From assembly GCA_013397865.1 (NCBI GenBank), contig VZTI01003366.1, forward strand, positions 916,513 through 980,512: DNA of 64,000 nt. Reading direction: 5' to 3'. Origin of the DNA: Struthidea cinerea. Lineage: Eukaryota; Chordata; Aves; Passeriformes; Corcoracidae. This document shows, in pieces, positions 36,546 to 49,559 of this stretch. Position numbers and translations under genes: made by a program. The notes under the pieces are model-generated. The model made no database searches and had not been told where the DNA came from. It worked only from the letters and a program-made list of their open reading frames with translations. Within the stretch, counting starts at the first letter, position 1. Every line of letters begins with the position of its first letter.

Positions 36546-39500
36546 TGCTTGGTCATTGTAAGACAGAGATAAATTTGGCCTCCCCACAAGGGACAAGCAG
36601 GGTCAGTTTAGAGGAGGTGAAGAACACCTCCACCCAGAGTTTTTGCTTAAGGTAAATACGTTTTTCTGTCCTGTGGAGAAACTTGCCATCTGTAGGGATA
36701 AACAAGGTAAACCAGAAACAGATGAGGATGTGACTCTTAGGCAAGATCTTGTTTTCATACTTCTTTCCAGGAAAAACTTGCTATAAACATTTGTGTTGTC
36801 CTTTTCAAGGCTGCTGAGGCCTTGCATTAGAGGATCACATGGCGTTAGCTCATCGCTCCAGTGTTCTGCAGCTCCCAGCCCGTGCCGAGCCATCCCTCCC
36901 TGGTGCCGGACAGGCTGGGCTTTGCTGTCAGAGCGCCCTGCCCCATATCTCACAGCCTGGTGAAATGCTGAATGTGCATTTCCAAAGTTCTGTCTTCCTC
37001 CAGGAGGATAATTTCATCATAAAAATATAATTGTGAAAAATGCAAGAGGCTAATTCTGCATTTCTTCAGCCTGAGCCAAATACTAAAGTTGCTCTCTGGA
37101 GCCAAGCACTCCACTGCGGAGGAATCTTGGGACAGAAATCTGTGGCACTTCCTACTCATTTATGGAAGGGGTTGGGTGCCTCAAACCCATCTCTTGTCCT
37201 TCCAACACCCATTCTACACAAAGAAAAAAATGGTGGCTGCTGCTCTCAAACACAGTGTACCCATGTGAGGCTGAGATGGCCCATGGGGATGTCACTTGTC
37301 TTGGAGCTGTCTGCATCCCCTGCACCTTGGACTTGGTGGCAGAGCTCAAGCTGTGCTGTGTGGGGCTAGTCTCCAGGGTGAGTGCAGAACAGAGGATACT
37401 GCCTTTCCTTGTCCTGCATCTCTGCTGCACGATAGAAACCCATGGACTGAGGGATAGGGAGCATTGCTGGAGAGAGTGTCCATCTCCTTCCAACCTTGGC
37501 TTTTCTGTGCAAGCTAAGGTTACTGGTATAGGGGAGATCTCTTCTGTACTTAATAAATGAGTTTTCCAGTGTTGTGCTTGGCATTTCACAGGGAGAACTT
37601 GGGTTCACTTTTACATTGTCAGGTTCAAGCAAGCTGTCAGAAGCCACTAAAGCACTAAATCAGGACCCCCAGCTTGGTCCTGGTGAGCCAAACTTAAACA
37701 AACCCTTGTTATGTGATGCAGAGAAAGTCACTAAGCAGAAGTATATAGTATATAAAGCTGGGCTGTTTGCTCTGCAGACACGCTGTGAGGACAACAGAAA
37801 GGTGGCAGGAAGGCAAAATCCTCTCTTTTGTTTTGTCCCAGTTCTCTTGAGGATCTGATTGCACAACAGTGGTTTTACCCTTCTTAGCAGCAGCAGAGGC
37901 CACATCCAGCTAGTGAGAAATGCCTGGGTTTGAAGTCGGGTCGACAGATTCTCTTCTTGCCCCACAAGTCCCTTCTGCTCACGGCAAGGAATTCTGGAGT
38001 CTCAGGACCACCACAATGGGGCCCTTTCTCACAGGGCTGGAAAGCTCGACCTCTGCTCAGAAAGGACAGATTCATGTTGGAGAGGGTTCCACAATGCAAC
38101 GATTTATATCAGGAAATGAGCAGAATACTTTCTAAAAAAAAAAAGGAAGAAGAAGAAGGAAAAAAGCCTTCATCTGTTTCTTTGGCTCGGGGAAGAGATC
38201 AGCTGTGGTTTCATGATATCAGAGGATGGAATGCTGAAGGGAGAAAATGTATGGCTGTGTGCATCCATGTGTTTGATTTTCTATTCCCAATGCATAACAT
38301 ACAGAGTTAATTTTGCTTAATTACATGTCATATGGGTCTCAGAGCTCAGTGGGAATGGAGATGCCTTCATGCACGTGGTTCAACTTTTGCACTCTGAGTA
38401 CCATGAATATGAATTTCAACCCTGCACTCTCCATACAGCTCCTGTGTGTTTGGATAATATTAAGGTGTTCAGGTGCTCCTCCAACCACAGTCCTTGGTGA
38501 CAGGCAGGTGCCAGTTCTCAGTCACACCTGGTTTTGTGCCTTGTCTCAAATAGAAAATGTTGGTCTGGCTGTTGAGGAAAATCAGTTAGGAGAGTTCCAA
38601 GATGCAAATATATTCTCAAGGCTCAAGTTTCTGTACACACAAAGAGCAGTAGCAAAGTATTTTTGTATTGGTTTACTTTAAAAATAGTGTCACAGAATCT
38701 GATCGCAGTGCTAAAAAAAAAGATTTGTGAAAAAGCCATCTTCATTACTGACTGAAAACTGTAAGGGTTGGGAAGGAGAGAGTGGACTTCCTTGTGAAAA
38801 TATTTCTGTGCTTTTAATCTGCCTGGCAAATCATTGGTGATTAAATTATAATCTGAGTTGTTTGTTTGAAATGTCTTACATCTCCACCACAGTCTGCCCA
38901 CACCACTAGAGACTTCTAGGAATTAAGGAGCCTGGGAACAGAAATGACTACGATGTATTTAAACATGAATTAACAAAAGCCAACAAATATGGAACAATTT
39001 CAATTTATGTATTAAAATACTCTCAAGGATACAGACTGACCTCCATTACTCAGGGTTTGTCACTGTCTCATCCTCTTTGGACAGCAAACACTGAGAAAGA
39101 GACAGAAAGATGATTTACTCTCGCTTTAGCTTCTGTCTCGTCTGCTGCAATATCTGCTGTGCAGCTCCCCCAGCCATGCTGCTCCGTGGGTCTGACAGCT
39201 CCTCATGTTTTGCAGGCACTGTTTTCCCTCATAGTTGAAACTCATGGTTGTCTGAAATCTTTGGTAAATGAGGTGAAGCTGAGCCTTGCTTTACTGACAG
39301 GCAGAGGCCCCAGGCAAAAGTGTGACATATCTGGGAAAGGAGGAATCCCAGAGAGTGAACTCTGGGATCTGGATCCCACAGCAAGGTCTCCTGCATCTGC
39401 TGTCCCACAGCAAGGGGGAGAAGCTTTTAAAAGAGCCTTTGCACCATGGGTCCCACAGGGATGAGGTCCCCTGACTAAACCCATCACCTCCAAGGGAAGC

Positions 39501-40880
39501 TGTTCCTGCGGGAGGCTTCTGCAGACTTGCCAGATCTCCACAGGCAATGCAGGAGAAACCCTTTGGGACAGATACAAATCAAAGTGAATTAGAAAACAGA
39601 TAGGCACAGTCTGTTGCCAATGCACCTAGTCACCTCCAGTCTTCTCCACTTGGAACATTTCTTAGTCTCTATTGAACAAGTGTCAGGATACTCCTCACTT
39701 TTTAAACAACTTTCCGATTGTGTGTGTCTGTATGCATTTAGATAGATCAAAACACACGTACACACACATCAGTGTTTACTAACTCTCAGTGAAAACAGCA
39801 GCAAAGTCAGTCCCTAGAGAAAAGATGTGCCAGAAAACTTTTCCATAATGTTGTTAGTATAACTTTCATATTTAAATTAGATTGCAGGTGACATATTAAT
39901 TCAACATAAGATATTTTTTATGATTCAGAAATTTCCAGACTGACTGTGGATAGCTTAATGTGATAACAAGGCAGTCAGCTCTATAGCAATGTTCGTGGTC
40001 TTCCTTTCACATTCAATGCTAGATTTCAAATTAGTAATGTTATCCTGGGATAATGGTGATGAGAAAGGAGATCCAGCTTCCCTCTCCTTTGTCATTGAAG
40101 AAGAGCGTATCCAGCCTGTGTGATGTGCTTGACACCAGCGATGTTTTAATATCATTAGCAGCAGGAAATATTTTCCTTGCCAGTAATGAGGCTCAATGTC
40201 AGCTAAAGGTGGTGCCCCACAGGAAGACTTTAAACAAAATTGCTAGATTTTAGTTCAAAAAAGGCTAGAAATATGCCATTTTTGAGAAAGGTGTTTGTTC
40301 AGTATGGAGTGATCCTGGCTAATGAAGAAGGGACCTGCCAGAGCTACTTTTAGTTCTACCTGCTGCTTTCATTATTACTTTTGTAGCTAGAGCTGGCAGT
40401 GGCGTTAGGATGGTAGCGTCTGTTCTCATACAGAAATGGAAAGAGAATGGAAATATGTGTGTGTATAAAGATGAAAAGATAAAAAGAGCAAGAGCTGAAA
40501 AGAAAGTGAGCTTCCCTGTGTAGCTGCAGATATGGCATTGATCGTACCTTTCCTTGGAAGTGTTTTTCTTCTGCAAGACCACATTTTTTGTCTGATCTAA
40601 GGACTAACAGTGTGCCAGGGTCAGTCTGGGTTTCAGGAGAAGATCAGAGTTTCTGCTTGGAAATTGTTACAGTTAAGAGAAACCATTAAATAATTTCCTT
40701 TATTGGTTTGGAGACATAAACCAATACTTCAGTCTCACACTAATGCTTCACTGAAAACAGTGAAGCCGAGAGGTATTAACCTTATATATCATCACTTGGG
40801 AGAGGGAAAATACATCAATTAATCATATGCAGGATAGGAAGATATAAAAAAAATAAACATGGAGTCAGGCAGGGCTTCTT
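36546..40880. other. Noncoding DNA, no gene recognised
   Basis: No gene recognised. A purine-rich A/GAA tract lies near 38132-38165. Frames of 90-145 codons at 37.0-37.9 kb overlap on both strands without a recognisable domain. AT-rich at 39.6-40.0 kb. Confidence 0.55.
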
Positions 40881-40913
40881 GCTGCTGCTGCTGCTATTGC
40901 AAAGCAGCAGCAC
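40881..40913. repeat. (GCT)5 with facing AGCAGCAGC, small hairpin
   Basis: Five GCT units at 40881-40895 are followed, after a short spacer, by AAAGCAGCAGCAC, which can pair with them as a stem of about 9-11 bp. The frame beginning at 40859 reads the run as poly-Cys and has no recognised domain. Confidence 0.7.
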
Positions 40914-41289
40914 AGGCTTTCTTCATTAGCAGAACAGAGATGAAGAATATGTACACAAGGAGCACTTTGCACAGCCAGAGAGATTATTTGCTATATCTGC
41001 TTTGCTCTCTACTTCAGCAGTGGGTTTTTTTTCTGTCCTTGCTGGGAGGTACAAGTTTTAGATTTCAGAGTTTCACTGGGGAGATGAAGATTTTATTTCA
41101 AGCTCCATTTTATTTGATACTGCTTTCCCCTGACTTAATGAGTGAAATGTGGGTGTAAAAAAAAGTGACAAGACAGGTAGACATGGGGTACCTGGGTTTT
41201 TTTCAAGAACTCCAAAATCAGAACCTAATTAAAGTAGACTTTAAAACTTAAAGAAAGACTAAATGAAAAGATGAAAACTTGCCCGATAG
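40914..41289. other. Noncoding DNA, nothing recognised
   Basis: Pyrimidine- and AT-rich stretch with no recognised feature. Confidence 0.5.
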
Positions 41290-41465
41290 GTTGATTGGCT
41301 TTTCTTTTTTTTCATTAAGCCTTGTGAATTGGGTGGTGGTAGTGATGCAAATAACTATAATGATAAAATAATTTCTTCTTATTAACTATGTCAGTCAATC
41401 ATTACCTCATTTCTAATCATGTGAATTGAGTTTCACATGCCAAGAGAGCTGTATTGACAGCTCCA
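41290..41465. promoter_or_regulatory. Possible enhancer-like sequence with POU and TALE motifs
   Basis: A consensus POU octamer ATGCAAAT lies at 41345-41352, followed by clustered TAAT cores, TCAGTCAATCATTAC (PBX-like) and TTGACAGCT (MEIS/TGIF-like). This combination is common in vertebrate developmental enhancers. It is inferred from motifs only. Confidence 0.15.
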
Positions 41466-41959
41466 TAAAGCTCCAGACTGGCGTGGAAGCCAAGCTGGGG
41501 TAGAGTAGAGGACTACATTTTGGGGACTGTACCATCCCTGGCTTGGTCTGAGGGATCTCTGTTTCAGGCACCATATAGCAGGAATTATATTTGCATATGA
41601 TACCATTTCTGTAGAAGAAGCAAGTTATTCATGAGCAGTAGCATCATCACATCAAATACAGCTGCAGATATGGCTGAGAAAACAACCATTTAATTGAAGT
41701 AGAAATTGCACTGGGAAATTAAAAGAGGGTGCAAAAAAATTCCCAAGCAATTATTACTCACTGGAAGTAAATCCTAGACATGTAAGGCATGGGGATGCAC
41801 ACAAAATTCTGGGAGAAACTGAATTTACGGGTAGACATAACTCTGCCCTCAAGACATGTGTTGTTTCTTCAGCTGGGCCCCCAAACTCACTTTAAATAAA
41901 TAGTTTGGGATAATCCCTCTCTGATCCTCTGGAGGATGGAGCAAGCTGCAAGAAACAAA
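41466..41959. other. Noncoding DNA, nothing recognised
   Basis: Unique-looking sequence between the motif cluster and the GC-rich interval. Confidence 0.5.
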
Positions 41960-42910
41960 ACCCCACTTCTGACAGCCCGGCCCCCCAAAATGTAGAGGCT
42001 ACTGCCCGCCCCTCTGGTGGGATTGCTGCAAAGACAACCTGCCACCGGGCGATTTTGCCAACATTAACACTGCCATGTGCGGGGTGTGACGGTGCCGTGG
42101 GCAATGTGCCTGCACAGCGATGCTGCCTCTGCCCAGGCTGTCACCGCCGGGCTCCTGCCCCTGCAGACCATGCCAGGGCTGGGTCTGACAGGCTCCGGAG
42201 AGCACCGGGGGGAAGCACAGCTATAGCCAAATATTTTTGTCCTCAGTTTTGCTTATCCCGAATCAGTTCTTGCAGCTTCCGTCTGTAATTTCTTCCCCTC
42301 CTACAGCAGCTGTCTGGGGTTTCAGCTGTTCTGCATGAGTAGAGGTGCCAGCACCCTTTAAATCACTATGGAAAAGTAAGGGTGCATTTTCTATCCTGGA
42401 TGAAAGAAGAAAGGGCGAAGTTTGGGGTTTGGTTTTTTTTTGGTTGGTTGGTTGTTTTTTTTGTGTGTGTGCTTTCCAAGTGCTTGTCAGAGATAACTAG
42501 GAGACTGGAGGTTATTCACAAATTAATTAGCCTCCTGACTGCCAGCCACGCCAGCTCAGCCCGGAGCAGCCGCATCCCTGCAGCAAGCAGTTCATATTCC
42601 CGTTCCTCTCCGGGGGAACGTTAAGGGTTAATTCAGTAGCTGTGCATTTAATAGGACAATTTAAAGGAGAAAAAATGACACCCCTCTCCCCTGCCTTGCT
42701 GGTTGTGGATGGTTCGCTCTGCCTGGCTGATCACATGCTCCCGAGCCCCCGGTCCTGCAGCAGCCCCAGCTGGTGCTGCTGATGGGCCGGTGCTGCCCGG
42801 GACGCCCCCGGCCCCCGCCCGCCCATGCCCGGCCGCCCTCACCTCCGCTTTAAGGGAGGGAGGGCGCAGCAGGAGCCCTTGAGTATATGGGTGGAAATTT
42901 GGGAGGCGCC
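41960..42910. promoter_or_regulatory. GC- and CpG-enriched interval, possible promoter region
   Basis: Two CpG-richer blocks (about 41975-42215 and 42540-42910) are split by a G/T-rich low-complexity tract. The second block is densest at about 42735-42860, where C-rich runs could form quadruplex structures on the minus strand. The interval ends about 60 bases before a segment with strong splice signals and an ATG. This is consistent with an alternative promoter and 5' region, although no start site, TATA box or transcript evidence can be seen. A GC-rich intron segment is the alternative. Confidence 0.3.
42421..42471 (+). repeat. G/T-rich low-complexity tract
   Basis: Runs of T separated by GG or GGTT units (TTTGGTTTTTTTTTGG, then GGTTGGTTGG and TTTTTTTTGTGTGTGTG). 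A similar G/T tract occurs at about 48740-48774, and its complement at about 61425-61475. Simple sequence only. Confidence 0.8.
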
Positions 42911-42970
42911 CGTTCTCTCATCACTGTTCCCAGCTCTAACCATGTCTATTTGTTGTTGTCTCTTTTTCAG

Positions 42971-42999
42971 GGAGTATGGATCTTCAAAGAGAAAATCAG
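42971..42999 (+). CDS. Candidate 29-nt micro-exon or first coding exon, unidentified
   Basis: This has the best splice signals noticed in the window: a long pyrimidine tract ending TTGTCTCTTTTTCAG at 42970, and a near-consensus donor CAG|GTAAGA at 42999/43000. The 29 bases are open in more than one frame. One gives EYGSSKRKS as an internal segment. Another contains ATG at 42976 with A at -3 and G at +4, a good initiation context, and reads MDLQRENQ ending on a codon boundary. Twenty-nine bases is not a multiple of three, so as a skipped cassette it would shift the frame; as a first coding exon the length does not matter. It follows a CpG-enriched interval. I do not recognise the protein, and chance cannot be excluded. 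Confidence 0.22.
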
Positions 43000-45900
43000 G
43001 TAAGACACCAGGCTTTTTTAATGTACTGCATGATTCTAGAGAGGACCTTACCCCCTGCTTTCCCCTGTTAAACCGTCTGTTTATCTTGTGTGGCGTTAAA
43101 CTGTGTAGCAGTTTAACTTTTTAGTGCTGAATCCTGCTGGAGATAAGCATCAGTTTCTTTCCTTTGCACTGAAGAGACCCACCTTATATAGCATTGCAGT
43201 TACAATGACTGCTCTTCTCTGACTGTATTTATACAGCTCCATCTCCAGCATGAGATGATAATTGTATTAAATTTCTTTCTCTTTCATTGCAAATGGTCAA
43301 AATGCAGAGTCGGAGTTGGGGTTCTTTTCTGGAGGAGAAAGGTATCTTTTTCTGTGCTACTTTGAATCTTTTATCGTGCTTTTCCAAAAGGCTCTGGCGA
43401 GGCTTCTGATGCAAAATGTTCTCAGTGCTTGTGTCTGGGTTTGGGCTGCCTCAAAGGCTGTACCCTTAGTGTTTTGTTTTTAAAATCCTGGATTGAAATG
43501 TCCTATAAAACCCTGATTTGAAACTATATAAATCCAATTTTTCCCCTCTCCATGTAGCTCTTAGTGATTTTTACGGATGTGTTTTCAATAGGGACGTGTA
43601 ATTATGGGCCTCTGGGTTTGGCTGCTCTGAGCTGGATGTGTCAGGGCTTTCTATTTCTTAATTTTTTTATTTTTTTCCCCAAGCAGCATTGAGCACCTGC
43701 AACTCTCATTGACTTTGTTTGGAACCTTGGATGCTTCAAATTGCATTCAGGGCATCCAAAGAGAAGCCTTTCAAACCAGTAGTGACTCCTGGAAAACTCT
43801 GGCCTATGTGCAGGGAGGGGAGGATTTTTTTCTTCCTGCTTTTTAAGATGATAAAGAAACACTGCAGTGGCTTAGTCTCTGGGAGGGAAAGGAAGATGAA
43901 TGTAACATGCTGGACTCCAATGAATATCACTGCCTGCATTGATTTGTTGGTTAATTATGAGGGCTTTTAAGCTGCCATCCCGTAATAAGCTAAGTGATGT
44001 ACTAAAGAGCAGCTGTTGTTTAACCCCGATGGCCTGTGCATCAAATGGTAGCTGCCTTTGCAGGCCAATACTTTTGGTACCTTTCCCTGCATTTCCCTGA
44101 GGTGGGGTGTGGTAATGAAGAGGCAAGTGTGGTACAAGGTGCTGGTCCCACACAATGAACTAGGGCACACTTGGTCTTCTTAACCTCCTGCAAAGCTTCT
44201 GTCTGGGTTGCACTTCTAGGACTTCCTAAATGTAAATGTTGTTCATAACAGCCTATGAATTAAATTGGCAGCAGCGCCTTCTCCAGAGGGGCTGACCTTA
44301 AATAAAAAGGTCCAGGTGACTTGGTAGAAGGCAGAGCTGAGTGTGGGAGTTCCTGCCTCAGTGCCACATCCTGAGCACTGGGGGCTTTGAGGCCATGTAA
44401 CAATCTTTAAAAAACATTGCGGAAGTCTCTGGGATAACCTGATTTAGCACTGACCTGGAACAGCATTAGGAGACCTGGAGAGCTTTGGACTCAGTGCACC
44501 AGTTTACATGAAAGAATATTGCAATTCATGCACAAGAGATGCGAGGAACTGCTTTGGGAGTAGAAGGAAACTGCTGCCTCTCCATTCCTGTGGCTCTGGG
44601 GGCAAGTTGGAGCTGATCTACCATGACATCATGAGAAAAGCGATTAAGTTGAGTCAGTGTAGCTGAGATGCCATTTGTGGATGCTTTCCCCTGCTGGACT
44701 CTTTGGCCCCCTGCCCTGAGAACCCCAAGTGACATGGTCATCCATCCCTGCAAGGGGCACTCAGGTTAGGCTCCCTCCTTTGGCTGTCCCAGCTCCCTAT
44801 GCTGTCAGAACTCTGGGACTCTTTCCTCTTCTCTGCTTTTTGGTGCTGGGCTGTTTGTGCAGCCAGGGCTTGGAAACAGTGGGGCTGAGGGATACTCTTT
44901 CTCCACTTACCCCATACGAAGAGGAATGTGAAGCAGCTCTCCGAACAAATTGAGCTGCATAAAGGGACTCTGTTCTCGGCCATCTTCTTGCTTGATTTTA
45001 GAATGGCAGAGGAATGCTTCCTTCTGTTTGGAGCTGGATGTTGTGGGAGTGTGCACGCAATGAGCAAAGGAATATGCCAAGGGAGTCACCAGTTACAGCC
45101 TCTAACAAAGACCAGCTTTATGACACTTGAAAAAGGGATGGGGTAAATAAGTAAGATTTTCAGGGTTGCTGTGAGGGACTTTTAAGATAGCAAATAGCTT
45201 TGAAATGCAGTTTCTTCTGTAGGTGCAGATCATGGAACTGCTCCATCTTTAAACAAGAGACAAATATGCATTTTTAAACACAAGCACCTCCCAGCAAATG
45301 AGACCTTATGAACAGCTTGTGTCTTGACCCAAGAGGTGCTGGGAGGAGGCTGTTGGGTGTGAGCACAGCTGTCCCACACTGTCCGGCAGGAATCCCACAG
45401 CTGCTGTGTCTCAGGCATGTGCAGGCATGACACGAGCATGGCTGATTGCAGAAACATTTGGAGAATGCCTAAGCCAGCCAACGTCACCTCTACCCTGACC
45501 TCTGCCTTGCCAGAGTGAGTGTCTAGCTAGCCCTGTGCTCACCCCTTAGAGCAGGGAGAAACTGGATAAGTTCAGAGTTTAACAGGAGTTATGGAAACAT
45601 TTACCGCTGCAGTTGATGCTGGTTGTAAACATTTGAGACCTTCTGAACCAAATGCAATAGCGTGGCATGTCCTTAGCTAAACAAAAGGGAGTCTTGTGCC
45701 GATCTGGGGCATCTCTGCATGCCAGCCCAGAGCCAGGCTTCCTCTTGTGCAATGGGCTGTGTAAACACACAGCCCTTTGCTTGGATGTGATCTAATTATA
45801 AATGCTTTAACCTGCAGCCAGCTCGGAGACCTAGAGCTTCACTGGGGCTCTGGGAAGGCACAGGCATTTGCTGTGGCCTGAAATGCCACATGTGCTGGTA

Positions 45901-47862
45901 CTTTGGACTTGGGGGGCTTTATCTGACACGCTGCAGAGCTGCTTCAGAAAGCTGCCTTCATGTTTCCAGGCAATTGAATTGTTGCTCTACGACCATCTGT
46001 CAGTGCTGGAGAGCCCTCAGTACAACTGTGAGGAGTGGTTACCAGGGGCGTATTCTGTACGCTTGCAACAAATGGTCTCTTCTTGGTCTGCCCAAAGACC
46101 CTCTGCAGCAAAATGGGAAGGAATTATGTTTCAAGCTCCAATTTGTCAATTGCATTAGCCAAGTGAACAGCTACTCATTTGTCACTCAAAACAGGCATTA
46201 CTTCTATGCTGGCATCCATTGTGTGGGTTTTCTGTCCTCAAATCAAAATAAGGGTAGAATTGCTGCAAGTCTAGGAATGGATATTTGCGTGGTACGTTAC
46301 AAGCCACAGATTAGCTTCATCCATTCTGCAAACCCTACCAGCTACCATCTGTGCATGGTGAACTAATTAACCCTTGAGATATCTGCTAATCCTGATGTGG
46401 CATATAAAACCAGTTGGAGTCTGTTTCTCCCCAAAGATGTCATTTGTGTCCCCCGCCCCACCCCACAAATGCCCTTGCTGGCTAGAGCAAGCTGCAGACT
46501 CCTGGAGTAAGATCTTGCCCTGTCCCCTTGCTGAGAATCTTTCTTGGCTGGTTTCATGCCAAAGCTGTCAGATCCCAGTCATGAAGCTGAAGCAAGCATC
46601 TGGGACCTGGTGTTTGATGGCAAGAGGGAGCTGGTATGGGCTTCACAACTTTTCTACACTGAGTCTCAGTGCTCCTCAGCTACTGAGAAGATCCTCTTTG
46701 CTAACTGGGAGGTCAGATCCAGCACAAGAGGTGCTTTCATAGTGATCTCTGCCACCTGCCTTGTAGGTGACCAAGCCCTTGTGGTCACAACTTTCTGTGT
46801 GCCTGGGCAGGAGCACTGCTGGCCACTCCCTTCTGAAATCATAACCAAACTCCTCCCTGCTCTGACTGCCCAGTTTGCTGCTGAGGGCACAGCTGGCTTC
46901 AAGCCATTGCTTGGTGGCTTCCTCTGGCACCTTGTTGCTGTGCTGTAGGATGCTCCTCCAAGTGAGGGGGAATAAACTTCAATAATACAGAAGTTATGGC
47001 TCCATCAGTCCTGCAATGTCTCCTTTCCCTCATTGGTTGGGACCTGTCTGCATCGAGCTGGCTGTGCTTTGGCTGAGTCTGGCAGCTGAAGTCTATTTTA
47101 AATAGTGCCTGTAATTGAGCACTTAGAATATTAACTTAACAATTTGGTTCAAGCCAGTGTTGCCTCAGGATGCTGATGAGGCTTCCTTGAATGAGTAAAC
47201 CATCCTTCAGCTGGGTTCCCCTGTCCAATTTTTGGACTAGCAAGATTATGGCTAAACACAGCCAACAATCACTGTTTTCTTTCCCTCCTGTAATCTAAAA
47301 CTAGGAAGGATATATCTGCTGGCAAGTAAATAAAAACTTCAGAGTCCATTGGAAGACACTCCACAAACTTTTTATGGAAACATCTGTAATGCTTTCTTTT
47401 CCCTCAATGAGGAAATTGCTAAGAAGAGTTGAGGGAGTTGCAGCAATGACAGAAGTGGGGCCTCAAGTGAGAAACAAGCAGGTTGTTGTAACAACACCAA
47501 GGGCCCTCGTGGCTGATCCCTTTGTGAGATGCTGCCTAGGAATTATGGGTGGAGCTGATAGCCAAAGCTGCTTCCTTGCCCTAAGACTTCATTACTAGAG
47601 AAATCTTCTTCCTCACCCTCGCGCACTAAGGATGTGCGCTCTGCCAGCTTCAGGGAGTTGCCTTAATTGCTGTTTCTTTGCATTATCAGGGATAGGTTTT
47701 TTTCTGCTTCCTTTGTAATTACTAAGGGGAATGGCTCCATTTGTGGCTTTTTCTGTCCTTACAGCTGAGCTATGCTCATCACTTCAAAGCTTAACCTTTC
47801 TGATCCTGTCACACTGCATGTGTCTAGCCTGCACTTAGAGCTCCATGGCATGTCTTGCTCTC
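43000..47862. other. Noncoding DNA, no gene recognised
   Basis: Frames at 45868-46158 and 46544-46948 look protein-like over part of their length, and the first follows an acceptor-like TTTCCAG at about 45969, but neither has a usable donor, a recognised domain or a partner exon. No repeat was recognised. Confidence 0.5.
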
Positions 47863-47876
47863 TTTTTTTTTTTTTT
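47863..47876. repeat. (T)14 run
   Basis: Fourteen consecutive T followed by CCCC and more T. Simple repeat. Confidence 0.9.
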
Positions 47877-49242
47877 CCCCTTTTTATAAATGAGCTTTGT
47901 TTTCTTGACTTAGTCTGAGCTGCCTCCTTTAAGACAATATGGAGAAAATGAATTGTGTGTGCTACCCCTTCTATGCTTAATCATTCAATGGGGTCACAAA
48001 TGTGTGAGCCCCCAGCTGGACCAGCAGGGCCGTGTGGCTGGAGCTGTTTTTACCTGTTGCAGGACTGAGGTGGTGACCCTGGGAACAAAGCTTGGTTGAT
48101 GCAATTGAGTGTGGAGGTCTCTGCCAGCTCCACAGGCCTGTGGCAGGCATTTAGCTGCATGTGGGTGCAGGGAGAGAAGGGAATGTACAGCCTCCAGCCC
48201 TGGTAGGTGTTTTGTACTATTTGTGGGAAATGGCTGCAGTAGAGGGAGAAGGAAGGACCGCTCCAAGAGACACACGGTGTTGCCTTTCCTTTGCCTTAAG
48301 GTTGCTGCAGCATCGATGGGATGTCATCTGGAGTGGTGGATGCCCTTCTAGTATTAGAACTGAGGGCAGGCCTTAACTAATCCAGCTGACTGTGAAATCT
48401 GTCTCAGTTCTACCTTCTCAGTCAGAAGAACTCTTAAGCCTTTTAACTGGGTTCTCAAAGAAGCCAAATCTAAGTGTGTTACTAAAGAGGCTGAAAAATC
48501 CAATTAACTACCATGGTCAATCCCAGCATGAGGCAATGCATTTTATGTCAGGGTGGCCACTGCAGCAGAAGCTTGGGGCTACCTGCCCAAGCAGCCAGTT
48601 GGTTATTGCCCAGGTGATAGCAACAAAGCTAGAATGTGGTTTTTAACTCAGATGTTACTTTGAGTCATTCTGGTCTCATGGTGTTTCTCTCTGGAGTCTG
48701 TCTCCCTACAGTCCCTCTGAAAGCTTTAGCTTGGAACATTTTTTTGGGGGTTGGGTTTTTTGGGTTTTTTTTTAAGGATGCAAGTCTGTCCGAGCCCATG
48801 GCAAGGTCCCAGGAACATCTTAAATCATGTAACTTGGTGTCTTAATCCTTATAAGAAATCTGTGGTATGACATGATCCCTGTGGACTGAGGCATGTGCTC
48901 TTGTGTTTATCCTGATGAATCACACATGTGCACTGTGCTCCTTGCATTGTTTCCTACAATTAGGGCAGAAACAGTGATGGTGGACTGGCTCCTTGGTGCC
49001 ACTTGGCCTGTTGATGAGGATGGTTGGATGAGATAGTTTGCCAATCACTATTTTATAACTTCACAAGCGTGTACTGACAAGATTGCTCCTGATCAGAAAT
49101 CAGGATCTGTTCCCTCATCATACGATTAACCTTCTTGGCTGTACGTACTAATTACTGCATGGAATTTAAAAACAGCAGATTCTGGCAGAACATTTTGGTT
49201 CTCACATAGCTGTTTGTTTTGTGGGTTTTTTTTCCTTTTCAG
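47877..49242. other. Noncoding DNA, nothing recognised
   Basis: Includes a G/T-rich tract at about 48740-48774. It ends with a very strong acceptor-like sequence (GGGTTTTTTTTCCTTTTCAG, ending 49242). The frame after that acceptor reads EDKGFSNKRRIA and then meets a stop at 49279-49281. No donor or polyadenylation arrangement confirms an exon. Confidence 0.45.
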
Positions 49243-49559
49243 GAAGATAAAGGATTTAGTAATAAAAGAAGGATAGCATAGGCAAAAACATAGCAATTAA
49301 GGATCAAACAAACCTTTTCATTTAATTACTGGGGATATACATCTTGGGCCTGGTTCTGGAAGAAGTTAGTGATCTCAATGTTCATCTTGAGTTCAGTCAC
49401 TGATGGCAGGGCTTCCTCTTCTTATGATAAAGACTTATTCTTCCTCAGATAGGGAATTTGCTAAACTTCTGATCAGTTTGTTGGCTTTTGCTTGATGCAG
49501 TTATTCCCCAAAGACCAAACTTTCTTTCCTGATTTTTTTTTTAAAAAAGACTGTAAGTA

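Noticed and set aside
45868..46158. Open frame after an acceptor-like site, with a protein-like segment (AIELLLYDHLSVLESPQYN)
   Set aside because: No usable donor, no family recognised, and a second frame is open over most of the same bases.
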